This document shows positions 8,227 to 17,137 of a stretch of 60,164 nt of DNA, in pieces. The position numbers and the translations under genes were made by a program. The stretch's first letter is position 1; each line of letters begins with the position of its first letter. The notes below the pieces were generated by a model, which searched no databases, was not told where the DNA came from, and saw nothing but the letters and a program-made list of their open reading frames with translations. The stretch is from Streptomyces muensis (GTDB lineage Bacteria; Actinomycetota; Actinomycetes; Streptomycetales; Streptomycetaceae). Where the stretch lies: the NCBI RefSeq assembly GCF_021474425.1, contig NZ_JAKEIP010000027.1, positions 1-60,164 of the forward strand, written 5' to 3'.

Positions 8227-8304
8227 CAACCGGTCGGAGATCACTCTCCCTCCATCACCCCCGCGCTGTCGACACCCCGAGCCACGCAGCCCCGCCCCGC
8301 GCAC

Positions 8305-8344
8305 ACCGAAGGCCGGACCCGGGGATCGAGGTCCGGCCTTCGGT
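8305..8344 (-). terminator. 15-bp perfect hairpin terminator of the M23 peptidase gene
   Basis: ACCGAAGGCCGGACC (8305-8319) pairs perfectly with GGTCCGGCCTTCGGT (8330-8344) around a 10-nt loop, some 40 nt after the stop of the peptidase gene. Confidence 0.8.
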
Positions 8345-8381
8345 TGCGTGTCAGGCAGGTGGTGTGTGCGCAGGGCCGCCG

Positions 8382-9323
8382 TCAGCCGATGGCCACGCCC
8401 TTGGAGCGGAGGTAGGCGACCGGGTCGAGGTCGGAGCCGTAGTCCGGCGTGGTGCGGATCTCGAAGTGGAGGTGCGGGCCGGTCACATTGCCGGTCGCGC
8501 CGGAGAGGCCTATCTGCTGGCCCGCGGTCACCGTCTGGCCGCTCGAGACGGACAGCGAGGACAGGTGGGCGTACTGGGCGTAGTAGCCGTCGGCGAGCCG
8601 GATGACGACCTGGTTGCCGTACGCGCCGCCCCAGCCGGCCGAGACGACGGTGCCCGCGCCGACCGCCTTCAGCGGGGTGCCGGTGGCGGCGGAGAAGTCG
8701 ACACCGGTGTGGTAGCCGCTGGACCACATGCTGCCCGCCACCTTGTACGCGGTGCCGACGGCGGCGCCGTCGAGGGGGGCGGAGAAGCCGCTGGAGGTGC
8801 CCGCGTTCTCGGCGCTCTGGTCGGTCGTGGCCGCCTTCGCGGCGGAGGGCTTCGAGGCGGTCGAGCCGGAGGACGACTTGGAAGGCGCTGAGGAGGAAGA
8901 CGAGGGAGCAGGCGACGACTTGGGGGCGCTCGTCGTCGCCTTCTTGCCGCCGAGGGAGAGCTTCAGGCCGGGGTGGATCAGCGACGGGTCGTCGCCGACG
9001 GCTTCGCGGTTGTCGGCGTAGAGCTTCTTCCAGCCACCGCTGACGTTCTGCTCGTCGGCGATCTTCGAGAGGTAGTCGCCGACCTTCACCGAATAGGTCC
9101 GCGGGCCCGCGTTCTTGTCGGAGGCCTTCTTCTCGACGGCCTTCTTCTCAGCGACCGGAAGGGACTGAACGGCCTTTTCCGAAACGGACTGCGAGGGTGC
9201 GGCGTGGGCACCGGTGGCACCGATGAGCGGGAGAGCGAGAGCGGCGCCACCGGTTCCGGCGACGGCGATGGAGCGGGTGAAGCGCAGGGACTTCGGACGG
9301 CGGTGCTTACCCTTCGCGGGCAT
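8382..9323 (-). CDS. Secreted LysM - M23 peptidoglycan endopeptidase
   Basis: 313 residues. A basic N-terminus (MPAKGKHRRPKS) and hydrophobic segment ending AHAAPS form the signal peptide. A LysM domain begins near residue 75 (YSVKVGDYLSKIA ... IHPGLKLSL) and should bind peptidoglycan. After a Ser/Lys/Ala-rich linker comes an M23 (lysostaphin-like) domain with zinc motifs HTGVDF and GPHLHFEI. It probably cleaves peptide cross-bridges during wall remodelling. AGAGGAA lies before the ATG at 9321-9323; a longer frame upstream overlaps the riboswitch and is not credible. A c-di-AMP riboswitch lies directly upstream, as for several wall hydrolases in Streptomyces. Confidence 0.93.
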   Translation of the reverse strand: MPAKGKHRRPKSLRFTRSIAVAGTGGAALALPLIGATGAHAAPSQSVSEKAVQSLPVAEKKAVEKKASDKNAGPRTYSVKVGDYLSKIADEQNVSGGWKKLYADNREAVGDDPSLIHPGLKLSLGGKKATTSAPKSSPAPSSSSSAPSKSSSGSTASKPSAAKAATTDQSAENAGTSSGFSAPLDGAAVGTAYKVAGSMWSSGYHTGVDFSAATGTPLKAVGAGTVVSAGWGGAYGNQVVIRLADGYYAQYAHLSSLSVSSGQTVTAGQQIGLSGATGNVTGPHLHFEIRTTPDYGSDLDPVAYLRSKGVAIG

Positions 9324-9337
9324 GGCGAATTCCTCTC

Positions 9338-9515
9338 CGGCGCCTGCGAGGTGAGCTGTCGGGTGCGGGCTGGAGATGCCCGGTCGCGTGGGGACGCGAC
9401 TTGACCCCAAGCCTGTTCCGGAGACCGGAACAGGCGGTTGTACCTGTGGGTCCCCCGCTCCTGCCGTTCACGGGTGAGTTTGCGCGGGATCCGGTCGGCG
9501 GCAGGATTCGGCGTC
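9338..9515 (-). ncRNA. c-di-AMP riboswitch (ydaO/yuaA class)
   Basis: The minus strand between the promoter and the M23 gene carries the conserved Streptomyces ydaO core in order: AATCCTGCCGCCG near 9500-9512, GTGAACGGCAGGAGCGGGGG near 9450-9470, CTTGGGGTCAAG near 9400-9411, then ATCTCCAGCCCG and CAGCTCACCTCGCAGGCGCC near 9341-9380. The aptamer ends about 15 nt before the peptidase ATG. In this class c-di-AMP binding usually turns expression off. Recognition is by eye from conserved blocks, so the edges are approximate. Confidence 0.88.
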
Positions 9516-9532
9516 CGTCCGGATTGGTGGCG

Positions 9533-9562
9533 AACGTAAGCGAGGAAGACGCAAGGGAACAA
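9533..9562 (-). promoter_or_regulatory. Candidate promoter of the riboswitch-peptidase transcript
   Basis: On the minus strand TTGTTC (9557-9562) and TACGTT (9533-9538) are spaced by 18 bp. Transcription would start near 9526, just before the first conserved riboswitch block. Confidence 0.5.
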
Positions 9563-9793
9563 GTGAGAGGTTCCGTCCGAATGCGTTCCTGTTGATCCCT
9601 TGTGGGAATTACCCGTCACCCTGCGTGAATTATCGAGGCACTGCCGGACTCAAAACCCCATGAAAAGCAGGTGAATTACATGAACATGACGGGCGACTCA
9701 CGGTCACGAATATGACGCTCCTCACGTGACATTGCTCCACCTTCCTTTACTGCAGAGCGAGTTGGAATGAAGGCGCCAATTCGGACAGAAACC

Positions 9794-11863
9794 CTAGATG
9801 CGGCGCAGCCGGATAACCGTCGCATCAAGGTCGCCGCGGAGGCCGACGCGAAGTCCGTGATGTGCCAGTACGGCACCTCGGTGAACTTCGCCCGTTTCAA
9901 GGCATTCATACGACGCTGTCGGGTCGAGGGCGCGCAAGCGCAGCGCCGGGACGGGCTCGCCGAAGCTCTGCGCCTGGAGCCAGGCGAAAACGACCGTTTC
10001 GTCCCCGAGTGTGTACTGCACCGCGCTCAGCCCGCCCCGCGGAGCCCGCAGCCGGTACAGGTCGCCGCGCTGCACCACGGGCCGGATCTCCTTGTAGCGG
10101 GTCACCCATTCCCGGGCCTCGGCGAGCTCCTCCTCGGTCCACCGGGTGAGGTCGCCGCCGACGCCGAGCACCCCGGCCATGGCGCTCACGAACCGGAAGC
10201 GCAGGGAGCTGGCGCGATGGTTGAGCATGGCGTTCGGGCTGTCGGTGACCCAGGCGGCCATGGCCCGGGCGGGGTGGAGCTGACTGAAGCCGTGCTGGAT
10301 GGCGAGCCGGTCGAGGGGGTCGGTGTTGTCCGAGGTCCACACCTGGTCCGTGCGGCCGAGCACGCCGAGGTCGATCCGTCCGCCGCCGCCCGAGCAGGAC
10401 TCGAAGGCGACTCCCGGGTGGGCCGCGCGCAGCCGGTCCAGCAGGCCGTACAGAGCGTGCACGTGGTCGACCCACAGGCGCTGCGGGTAGGGCTCGCCGG
10501 GCCAGCCTGCGTCGGTGAAGCAGCGGTTGAAGTCCCACTTCACATAGTCGATCGGGGCGCTGGAGAGAAGCTCGTCGAGCTGCTTCCAGAGGTACTCCTG
10601 GACGTCGTCGCGCGCGAGGTTGAGTACGAGCTGATTGCGGAACTCCGTCCGCTTTCGTCCCGTTTGATGCTGGACCCAGTCCGGGTGCGCGCGGTACAGC
10701 TCGCTGTCCGGGTTGACCATTTCCGGTTCGACCCAGATGCCGAACTGCATGCCGAGCGCGTGCACGTACTCGGCGAGCGGCTTGAGACCGGACGGGAAGC
10801 GGTCGGGGTTGGGCGTCCAGTCGCCGAGGCCCGCGCGGTCGCTGGTGCGCGTCCCGAACCAGCCGTCGTCGACGACGAACAGCTCGACGCCGATGGCCGC
10901 GGCCCGCCGCGCGAGCAGACTCTGCTGCTCCTCGGAGATGTCGAACTCCGTCGCCTCCCAGGAGTTGAACAGCACCGGCCGGTCCTGGTCGGCGTTCGGG
11001 ATCACATACGCGCGCTGGTACGCGTGCCAGGCGCGGCTCGCCCCGCCGAAGCCGCCGTCGCTCCACAGACCGGCGAAGACCGGCGTGGTGAAGGACTCCC
11101 CCGGCGCCAGCCGCAGCAGGCCCGAGTCGTCGTACCCGGCCCCGCCGGTGATCTGCACGCGCGCGTCGGGGAGTTGCGCGACGGCGATACGCCAGGACCC
11201 GGACCAGCCCAGCGCGCAGCCGTAGACCTCCCCGCGCTCCTCGGTGGCGTCCGTGTCGAGCGCGACCCACGGCAGGTGCTGGTGCCCGGTGTGGCCGCGG
11301 CGGCTGCCGATGACCTTCTCACCGTAGGTGAGGGGAGCCCGCGCCAGCCGGGACTCGGCGCCCCAGCGGCCGTGCAGCTGCGACAGCCGCCAGTCCTCGC
11401 GGTCGGGCAGCGTCCAGGTCGCCGAGTCGGCGCGCAGCAGCTCCAGGGCGGGCCCCTGGTTGTCCAGGGTCACCCAGCGCTCCACGACGTCCCCGCGCAT
11501 CCGGTAGTGCAGGGTGACGGTCAGCCCGTCGTCGCGGAACCGCAACCGCAGCTCGTCCCCGTCGGACTCGTACCGCTCGAAGCCCCACTCGGTGCCGCGC
11601 CGCTCCTCGGTGCGCACGGACAGGGCGGGCCGTACGAAGCGGGGGCCGCCCTCGACCGGGTACTCCTCGCGCCCGTCGAGCGGGGACTCGAAGGGCCAGT
11701 ACTCCGGCAGCGGGCGTACGGCGAGGGCCTCGGCGTCGGCGAGCGCGATCCGCGGCCCCCAGTGGAGGTGCAGAAGCTCGTCGGCGTCGGTCAGATGGAC
11801 GGCGTAACTGCTGGTCGGCCCGGTCAGGAGCCACGTACGGCCGTTGTCGGAGATCTCCAGCAT
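9794..11863 (-). CDS. Alpha-galactosidase, glycoside hydrolase family 36
   Basis: A 689-residue retaining alpha-galactosidase that releases terminal alpha-linked galactose. An N-terminal beta-sandwich fills about residues 1-300. The (beta/alpha)8 barrel follows, with LFNSWEATEFD, VDDGWFGTR and the nucleophile Asp444 in YVKWDFNR. The acid/base Asp is about 512 in TSDNTDP, and a C-terminal beta domain follows. No signal peptide is seen, so it is cytoplasmic and would act on imported galacto-oligosaccharides, although no transporter is adjacent. The ATG at 11861-11863 with GAGGG just upstream is preferred over a start 11 codons earlier. It is divergent from the phosphatase gene. Confidence 0.93.
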   Translation of the reverse strand: MLEISDNGRTWLLTGPTSSYAVHLTDADELLHLHWGPRIALADAEALAVRPLPEYWPFESPLDGREEYPVEGGPRFVRPALSVRTEERRGTEWGFERYESDGDELRLRFRDDGLTVTLHYRMRGDVVERWVTLDNQGPALELLRADSATWTLPDREDWRLSQLHGRWGAESRLARAPLTYGEKVIGSRRGHTGHQHLPWVALDTDATEERGEVYGCALGWSGSWRIAVAQLPDARVQITGGAGYDDSGLLRLAPGESFTTPVFAGLWSDGGFGGASRAWHAYQRAYVIPNADQDRPVLFNSWEATEFDISEEQQSLLARRAAAIGVELFVVDDGWFGTRTSDRAGLGDWTPNPDRFPSGLKPLAEYVHALGMQFGIWVEPEMVNPDSELYRAHPDWVQHQTGRKRTEFRNQLVLNLARDDVQEYLWKQLDELLSSAPIDYVKWDFNRCFTDAGWPGEPYPQRLWVDHVHALYGLLDRLRAAHPGVAFESCSGGGGRIDLGVLGRTDQVWTSDNTDPLDRLAIQHGFSQLHPARAMAAWVTDSPNAMLNHRASSLRFRFVSAMAGVLGVGGDLTRWTEEELAEAREWVTRYKEIRPVVQRGDLYRLRAPRGGLSAVQYTLGDETVVFAWLQAQSFGEPVPALRLRALDPTASYECLETGEVHRGAVLAHHGLRVGLRGDLDATVIRLRRI

Positions 11864-12043
11864 CAAGCCCTCACAGAGACGAACAGGTGCGATCAAGTAC
11901 CAACATCATCAAGGTCCGCCTGCCCCTGAGGCAACGCCTGTGGACAACTCATTGCCCCAGGAAGCCATGTCGTATGGTCGAGAGCGCACCCCGTCGGCCG
12001 CATCGCCGAGCCGCGCCGCCGGGGCCGACTGGGAGGAGCCCCC

Positions 12044-12841
12044 GTGACGCAGCAGATCCCGTCGACCGAGCCCGAACTGGCCGGAGTTCGCAACTTCCGC
12101 GACGTGGGCGGACTGCCGACCGTGGACGGACGGCGGGTGCGGCACGGGGTCCTGTTCCGCAGCGGCCACCTCGCGCACGCGACCGACGACGACGCCACGT
12201 TCCTCGGCTCCCTCGGGCTGCACACGATCTTCGACTTCCGCAACGCGGCCGACCAGAAGCTCGAAGGGGCCGATGTGGAGCTGCCGGGGGTGCGCAATGT
12301 GAACCTGCCGCTGTCCGACCCCGCGGACGGCGCGGAGTTCTGGAAGATGGTCCGCGACGGCGACATCGACCAGCTGCGGGAGATACTGGCGGACGGCAAG
12401 GGCGCGGGCCGGATGATCGCCTCCTACCGGACGATCATCAAGGAGCGCACCGCCGAGCACTCCCAGGTGCTGCACTCCCTCGCGGAGGACAGCGTCCCCG
12501 CCCTGATGCACTGCGCGGCCGGCAAGGACCGCGCGGGCCTGTCGATCGCGGTGACGCTGCTGGCCCTCGGCGTCGAGCGCGAGGCGATCATCGCCGACTA
12601 CCTGGAGTCCAACGCCAAGCACCGCCGCTACAAGGTGCGCCGCAGCGGCAGCGACGCCTCCGCCTACTCGCCCGAGATCATGGAGCTGCTCAGCCCGCTG
12701 TTCGACGCGCGGGCCGAGTATCTGGCGGCGGCCTTCGAGACGATCGACGAGACCTGGGGCGGCGTCGACGCCTACCTGGAGCAGGGCCTCGGGCTCACCC
12801 CTGAACTCCGGGAGCGGCTGCGGGAGCGCCTGCTCGACTGA
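12044..12841 (+). CDS. Tyrosine-protein phosphatase (IphP/LipA-like)
   Basis: 265 residues. The N-terminus has the family motif RNFRDVGGLPT, followed by VLFRSGHL and IFDFRN. The active-site P-loop is HCAAGKDRAG with the nucleophile Cys157 and the Arg in CX5R. Such enzymes hydrolyse phosphotyrosine and sometimes phosphoinositides. No signal peptide or membrane segment is present. The GTG start at 12044 follows GGGAGGAG. It is transcribed alone, divergent from the alpha-galactosidase and convergent with the small membrane protein gene. Confidence 0.92.
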   Translation: MTQQIPSTEPELAGVRNFRDVGGLPTVDGRRVRHGVLFRSGHLAHATDDDATFLGSLGLHTIFDFRNAADQKLEGADVELPGVRNVNLPLSDPADGAEFWKMVRDGDIDQLREILADGKGAGRMIASYRTIIKERTAEHSQVLHSLAEDSVPALMHCAAGKDRAGLSIAVTLLALGVEREAIIADYLESNAKHRRYKVRRSGSDASAYSPEIMELLSPLFDARAEYLAAAFETIDETWGGVDAYLEQGLGLTPELRERLRERLLD

Positions 12842-12886
12842 CCTCGGCCGCCGCCACGCACCCGTGCCCGGGCCACGCGCCCGTGC

Positions 12887-13006
12887 CTACTTCGCGCCCA
12901 CCTCGAACAGCAGGTAGATGAAGGCCGCGAAGACGTGCCCCACCGCGATGTAGATGATGAGCCGCACCCACAGGGCGCGCGGGAACTTCTCCTCCAGGTT
13001 GCTCAT
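12887..13006 (-). CDS. Small single-span membrane protein, DUF6126 family
   Basis: 39 residues. A short amphipathic start (MSNLEEKFPRALWVR) is followed by one hydrophobic segment of about 20 residues ending FEVGAK. Its ATG overlaps the stop of the XRE-cupin regulator gene as ATGA, so the two are translationally coupled. The pair resembles the SCO6770-SCO6771 type pair next to hopanoid genes. Function is unknown; coupling suggests it works with, or is controlled with, the regulator. Confidence 0.8.
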   Translation of the reverse strand: MSNLEEKFPRALWVRLIIYIAVGHVFAAFIYLLFEVGAK

Positions 13007-13659
13007 GGCATCTCTCCAGGGGTGGGACCCAGGCACAGCGTGGCCGTGGGGCTCTGCAGCAGGGTGTGGACGAACAGGAGCTCGACCCCGCCCGGGTCCT
13101 GGGCGGCGATGCGGTGCGGGGTGAGCGAGTCGAAGTGCGCGCTGTCGCCGGGCGCGAGCCGGTGCGTGGTGTCCCCGAGACGCAGCCGCAGTCTGCCTTC
13201 GAGGACGTAGAGCCACTCCTCGCCGGGGTGCACGCGCACGATGTCGCCCTGCGAGCCGTACGGCACACGGACCCGCAGGGCCTGCATCCCGCGCCCGGAG
13301 GCGCCGGCCTGCCAGTACGTCCACCCGCCGGCCGCGGTCGGCTCCATGTCGGCCGAGCGCACCACGGCGTCCCGGTCGGCGACCGTCTCGCCGAGCAGCT
13401 CGGAGACAGTCGTACCGTAGATACGCGCGAGTGCGAGCAGCATGGGCAGCGAGGGCTGGCGCTGCCCGGTCTCCAGCCGGGACAGATGCGCGGGCGAGAG
13501 CCCGGCGGAACGGGCGGCGGCCTCCAGGGTGAGGGAGGCGCGCCGGCGCAGCGCGCGGAGCTGGGGCGCGACGACGGGCAGGGCATCGACCGGCCCCGTC
13601 GTATCGGCCTCCGACTCGCTCTTGGGAGGCCCGCTTTCGGGAGAGCTCATGCTCTCCAT
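13003..13659 (-). CDS. XRE-family regulator with C-terminal cupin domain
   Basis: 218 residues. An N-terminal helix-turn-helix of the XRE type (LRALRRRASLTLEAAARSAG, then LSPAHLSRLETGQRQPSL) is followed near residue 110 by a cupin domain (VHPGEEWLYVLEGRL ... LAPGDSAHFDSLTPHRI). Such proteins usually sense a small metabolite through the cupin. The ATG at 13657-13659 is given; an alternative ATG at 13648-13650 has GGAG just ahead. Two operator-like palindromes lie 12-47 bp upstream of the start, suggesting autoregulation. The stop overlaps the start of the 39-residue membrane protein gene. Confidence 0.9.
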   Translation of the reverse strand: MESMSSPESGPPKSESEADTTGPVDALPVVAPQLRALRRRASLTLEAAARSAGLSPAHLSRLETGQRQPSLPMLLALARIYGTTVSELLGETVADRDAVVRSADMEPTAAGGWTYWQAGASGRGMQALRVRVPYGSQGDIVRVHPGEEWLYVLEGRLRLRLGDTTHRLAPGDSAHFDSLTPHRIAAQDPGGVELLFVHTLLQSPTATLCLGPTPGEMP

Positions 13660-13670
13660 TCAGCCCGAGC

Positions 13671-13706
13671 TTTGCCTCTCCGGCAAATTTCTTGCCTTTG
13701 AGGCAA
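13671..13706. promoter_or_regulatory. Two TTGCC/GGCAA palindromes, probable operator of the XRE-cupin gene
   Basis: TTTGCCTCTCCGGCAAA (13671-13687) and TTGCCTTTGAGGCAA (13692-13706) share the half-site TTGCC. Their centres are 20 bp apart, on the same helix face. They lie directly in front of the regulator gene. Confidence 0.65.
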
Positions 13707-13744
13707 AAGCCCAGCCCCCGCCGACCTGGACCGCCCTCCCTGAA

Positions 13745-13772
13745 CCGCATCTATCGGACCCGCATCTATCGG
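13745..13772. repeat. 12-bp direct repeat across the stop of the aminotransferase gene
   Basis: CCGCATCTATCGG occurs twice, 15 bp apart. The copy inside the gene contains its TAG stop, and the copy beyond it carries a second TAG, so a short tandem duplication happened at the operon's last stop codon. Confidence 0.6.
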
Positions 13773-15151
13773 TTGGCGACCGCCTGCTTGATCAGCGTCT
13801 TGCCGAAGTCCCACACCAGTCCGCCGCCACTGTGCGCGTCGTCCATCACATCGGTGAAGGCGTCGACGAACCGGTCCACTTCCCGCTCGCCGATGATGAG
13901 CGGCGGGATCAGCTTGATCACCTCCAGGTGGTCGCCGGAGACCTGGGTGAGGATCCGGTGCCGCCGCAGCAGCGGGACCACGACCATCTGGGCGAACAGG
14001 CCCTTGCGTGCGGCCTGGAGCATGGTCCAGCGGCTGCGCAGCTTCAGCGAGTCGGGCCGGCCGAACTCGATGCCGACCATGAGGCCCCGCCCGCGCACGT
14101 CGGCGAGCAGCTCGTACTTGTCGGTCAGTGCCGCGAGCCGGGACTTCAGCAGTTCCCCCGTCGCCCGCGCGTTCGCGACGATCTGCTCGTTCTCCATGAC
14201 GGACAGCACGGCGAGCCCGGCCGCCATGGCCTGCGCGTTGGACCCGAAGCTCGCCGAGTGGACCAGCACGCGGTCCATGGACGAGTAGACCTTCTTGAAG
14301 ATCCAGTCCTTGCCGAGCGTGGCACCCACCGGGACATAGCCGCCGGAGAGCGCCTTGGCCACACACACGAGGTCCGGCTCGACACCGTCCTCGTGCTGAT
14401 AGGCGTAGAAGTCGCCGGTACGGCCCAGTCCCGTCTGCACCTCGTCGGCGATCAGCAGCGCCTTGTGCCTGCGCAGCAGTTCCTGGGCGGCCCGCAGATG
14501 GCCGGGCGGGGGCTCGTGCACGCCCTTGCCCTGGATCGGCTCGACGATCAGGGCTGCCACGTCGCCCTTCTTCAACTCCCGTGCCAGGGCGTCGAGATCG
14601 CCGAGCGGTACGGCCGTGTCAGGCAGCAGCGGGGCGAAGCCGTCGCGGAAACCGGACTCGCCGTTGACGGACAGGGAACCGGTGGTCAGCCCGTGGAAGG
14701 CGTGGTCGCAGTACAGCACCCGCGGCTTGCCGGTGACGAACCGGGCGAACTTCAGCGCGGTCTCCACCGCCTCCGTGCCGCTGTTGCCGAAGAACACCCG
14801 GTCCAGGTGCGGGCTGTGCGCGAGGAGCTTCTCCGCCAGCAGCCCGGGCAGCGGCTGGCAGTCGAAGCGGGTGAGGTCGGCGAGCTCGGCGTCGAGGACG
14901 TCGTGCAGCGCCTTGCGGACCACGGGGTGGTGGCGCCCCAGGCCCATCACCCCGAACCCGGCGAGCATGTCCAGGTAGTCGTCGCCGTCCGCGTCCCAGA
15001 AATAGGCGCCCTCGGCACGCTCGTAGACCTTGTCGAAGCCGATGGTGTGCAGCATGCGCGGGAGCTGGTGGTTCAGATACCTGCCGTGCAGCTCGTAGCG
15101 CTCGGCCCCGCGCTCGGCAAGGAGGTGGCCGAGGTCGAACTCCGTGGTCAT
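13766..15151 (-). CDS. Class III aminotransferase of the hopanoid operon (HpnO-like)
   Basis: A 461-residue PLP-dependent fold-type I aminotransferase. Seen motifs are [11 protein letters not shown] (cofactor phosphate), [20 protein letters not shown], and the PLP lysine in [14 protein letters not shown]. By analogy with HpnO and its S. coelicolor neighbour it would aminate the oxidised side chain derived from ribosylhopane to give aminobacteriohopanetriol; this is inferred from operon position. It is the last gene of the hopanoid operon and overlaps dxs by ATGA. No terminator-like hairpin of note follows; the XRE-cupin gene starts about 105 bp beyond. Confidence 0.87.
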   Translation of the reverse strand: MTTEFDLGHLLAERGAERYELHGRYLNHQLPRMLHTIGFDKVYERAEGAYFWDADGDDYLDMLAGFGVMGLGRHHPVVRKALHDVLDAELADLTRFDCQPLPGLLAEKLLAHSPHLDRVFFGNSGTEAVETALKFARFVTGKPRVLYCDHAFHGLTTGSLSVNGESGFRDGFAPLLPDTAVPLGDLDALARELKKGDVAALIVEPIQGKGVHEPPPGHLRAAQELLRRHKALLIADEVQTGLGRTGDFYAYQHEDGVEPDLVCVAKALSGGYVPVGATLGKDWIFKKVYSSMDRVLVHSASFGSNAQAMAAGLAVLSVMENEQIVANARATGELLKSRLAALTDKYELLADVRGRGLMVGIEFGRPDSLKLRSRWTMLQAARKGLFAQMVVVPLLRRHRILTQVSGDHLEVIKLIPPLIIGEREVDRFVDAFTDVMDDAHSGGGLVWDFGKTLIKQAVANR

Positions 15152-17106
15152 TCGGCTTTCTCCTTGACTGGCACGACGCTATGGCCGCCCCGGCCGGCGC
15201 CGGCCTGTTCGGTGCCGGGCGGGCTGTCCTCGGCGTCCTTGAGGGCGAGGCTCGCGCTGATCCGTCCGGCGACCTCGACGGGCGTGAGCCCGATGTCGGC
15301 GAGCACCTCGCCGCGCTTGGCGTGTGCGAGGAACTGCTCCGGGATGCCGAACCGCCGTACGGGCACGTCGACATCGGCGTCGCCCAGCGCCAGCGCCACG
15401 GCGGCGCCCACGCCCGACGAGCGGCTGTTGTCCTCGACGACGGCCACCAGCCGGTGCTGTGCGGCCAGCGGCGCGAGAGCGGGGTCGACGGGTTTCACCC
15501 AGCGCGGGTCGACGACGGTGCAGTTGATGCCGCGCGCCTGGAGCAGTTCAGCGGCCTGGAGGCACACCGGCGCCATCACGCCGACGGCGACCAGCAACAC
15601 CTCCGGCTCGCCCGCGTCCCGGCGCAGCACGTCCACTCCGCCCACCCGGTCGACGGCCGGGACCGACGGGCCGACGGACTCCTTCGGGAACCGTACGAGT
15701 GTCGGCGCGTCGTCCACCGCCACGGCCTCCCGCAGCTGCGCCCGCAGCTGGTCGGCGTCGCGCGGCGCGGCGATCCTGAGGCCGGGCACGACCTGGAGGA
15801 TCGACATGTCCCACATGCCGTTGTGGGAGGCTCCGTCGGCGCCCGTGACGCCGGCCCGGTCCAGCACGAACGTCACCCCGCACCGGTGCAGCGCGACGTC
15901 CATCAGCAGCTGGTCGAAGGCTCGGTTGAGGAAGGTGGCGTAGACGGCGACGACCGGGTGCAGTCCGCCCGTCGCGAGCCCGGCCGCCGACACCGCCGCG
16001 TGCTGCTCGGCGATCCCGACGTCCCACACCCGGTCCGGGAACCGCTCCGCGAACTTGCCGAGCCCGACCGGGTGCAGCATGGCCGCCGTGATCGCCACGA
16101 CGTCCTCCCGCTCCTGACCGATCCGCACGATCTCCTCGCCGAACACCGAGGTCCAGGACGGCCCGCCCGACGGCGCGAGCGGCTCACAGGTCAGCGGGTC
16201 CATCACGCCGACGGTGTGGAAGTGGTCCTCCTCGTGGGCGAGGGCGGGTTCGTAGCCGCGCCCCTTCTCCGTGAGGCAGTGGATCAGCACGGGCCCGTGG
16301 AAGCGCTTGGCCCGCCTGAGCGCCGACTCGACGGCCCCGATGTCGTGCCCGTCGATGGGACCGACGTACTTCAGGCCCAGGTCCTCGAACATGCCCTGCG
16401 GCGCGAAGGCGTCCTTGAAGCCCTTCTTCGCGCCGTGCAGCGACTCGTAGATCGTGTTGCCGACCAGCGGGGTCCGCAGCAGTACGTCCTTGCCCCAGGC
16501 CAGGACCTTCTCGTAGCTGTCGGTCGTGCGCAGGGTCGCGAGGTGGTTGGCGAGCCCGCCGATGGTCGGGGCGTAGGAGCGTTCGTTGTCGTTGACGACG
16601 ATGATCAGCGGCCGGTCCTTGGCGGCCGCGATGTTGTTCAGCGCCTCCCAGGCCATGCCGCCGGTCAGCGCCCCGTCGCCGATCACCGCGACGACGTGGC
16701 CCTTCTCCCCCTGCACCTCGCGGGCCTTGGCGAGTCCGTCGGCCCAGCCGAGCGCCGTGGAGGCGTGGCTGTTCTCGACGATGTCGTGCTCGGACTCCTC
16801 GCGCGAGGGGTAGCCGGACAGACCGCCCTTGCCGCGCAGCTTGGAGAAGTCCTGACGTCCCGTCAGCAGCTTGTGCACGTAGCTCTGGTGACCGGTGTCC
16901 CAGACGATGCGGTCGACCGGCGACTCGAAGACCCGGTGGAGCGCGATGGAGAGTTCCACCACCCCCAGATTGGGCCCGAGATGTCCGCCGGTCCTGGCGA
17001 CCGCGTGCACCAGGAACTCCCTGATCTCATGGGACAGATCACCGAGTTCCGTCTCGGACAGCGCCTTCAGGTCACGTGGTCCCCGGATGCTCTCCAGAAT
17101 CGTCAC
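15148..17106 (-). CDS. dxs: 1-deoxy-D-xylulose-5-phosphate synthase
   Basis: A 652-residue thiamine-diphosphate enzyme that condenses pyruvate and glyceraldehyde 3-phosphate, the first step of the MEP isoprenoid pathway. The N-terminal part contains [10 protein letters not shown], the ThDP/Mg motif [16 protein letters not shown], and YVGPIDGHD. The pyrimidine domain has [10 protein letters not shown] and the transketolase C-domain follows ([12 protein letters not shown]). The last ~25 residues are low-complexity and dispensable-looking. It lies 31 bp after ispG and overlaps the aminotransferase gene by four bases. Its place in the hopanoid operon suggests dedicated precursor supply; many streptomycetes carry a second dxs elsewhere. 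Confidence 0.96.
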   Translation of the reverse strand: MTILESIRGPRDLKALSETELGDLSHEIREFLVHAVARTGGHLGPNLGVVELSIALHRVFESPVDRIVWDTGHQSYVHKLLTGRQDFSKLRGKGGLSGYPSREESEHDIVENSHASTALGWADGLAKAREVQGEKGHVVAVIGDGALTGGMAWEALNNIAAAKDRPLIIVVNDNERSYAPTIGGLANHLATLRTTDSYEKVLAWGKDVLLRTPLVGNTIYESLHGAKKGFKDAFAPQGMFEDLGLKYVGPIDGHDIGAVESALRRAKRFHGPVLIHCLTEKGRGYEPALAHEEDHFHTVGVMDPLTCEPLAPSGGPSWTSVFGEEIVRIGQEREDVVAITAAMLHPVGLGKFAERFPDRVWDVGIAEQHAAVSAAGLATGGLHPVVAVYATFLNRAFDQLLMDVALHRCGVTFVLDRAGVTGADGASHNGMWDMSILQVVPGLRIAAPRDADQLRAQLREAVAVDDAPTLVRFPKESVGPSVPAVDRVGGVDVLRRDAGEPEVLLVAVGVMAPVCLQAAELLQARGINCTVVDPRWVKPVDPALAPLAAQHRLVAVVEDNSRSSGVGAAVALALGDADVDVPVRRFGIPEQFLAHAKRGEVLADIGLTPVEVAGRISASLALKDAEDSPPGTEQAGAGRGGHSVVPVKEKAE

Positions 17107-17137
17107 GCTCGGGCCCCCTCTCGGTCCGTACTTTGGT

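Larger units (their letters stand above)
9324..9793. other. 470-bp regulatory gap upstream of the M23 gene
   Basis: This gap contains the riboswitch and a promoter for the peptidase. From about 9565 to 9793 it is clearly less G+C-rich than the flanks and holds no convincing gene; an 11-codon ORF at about 9680 has a fair ribosome-binding site but no recognisable product. Confidence 0.6.

Noticed and set aside
9679..9714. 11-codon plus-strand ORF with a fair ribosome-binding site in the A+T-richer gap
   Set aside because: Too short, no conserved product recognised, and no gene follows it on that strand.
9767..11929. Long plus-strand frame opposite the alpha-galactosidase
   Set aside because: The minus strand carries all GH36 motifs; the opposite frame is an antisense shadow. 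The same holds for other long mirrors such as those opposite shc, dxs, the ABC-F gene and the BCCT gene.
12887..13750. 287-codon frame extending the 39-residue membrane protein
   Set aside because: It runs through the XRE-cupin gene in another frame; the short ORF with ATGA coupling is the credible gene.
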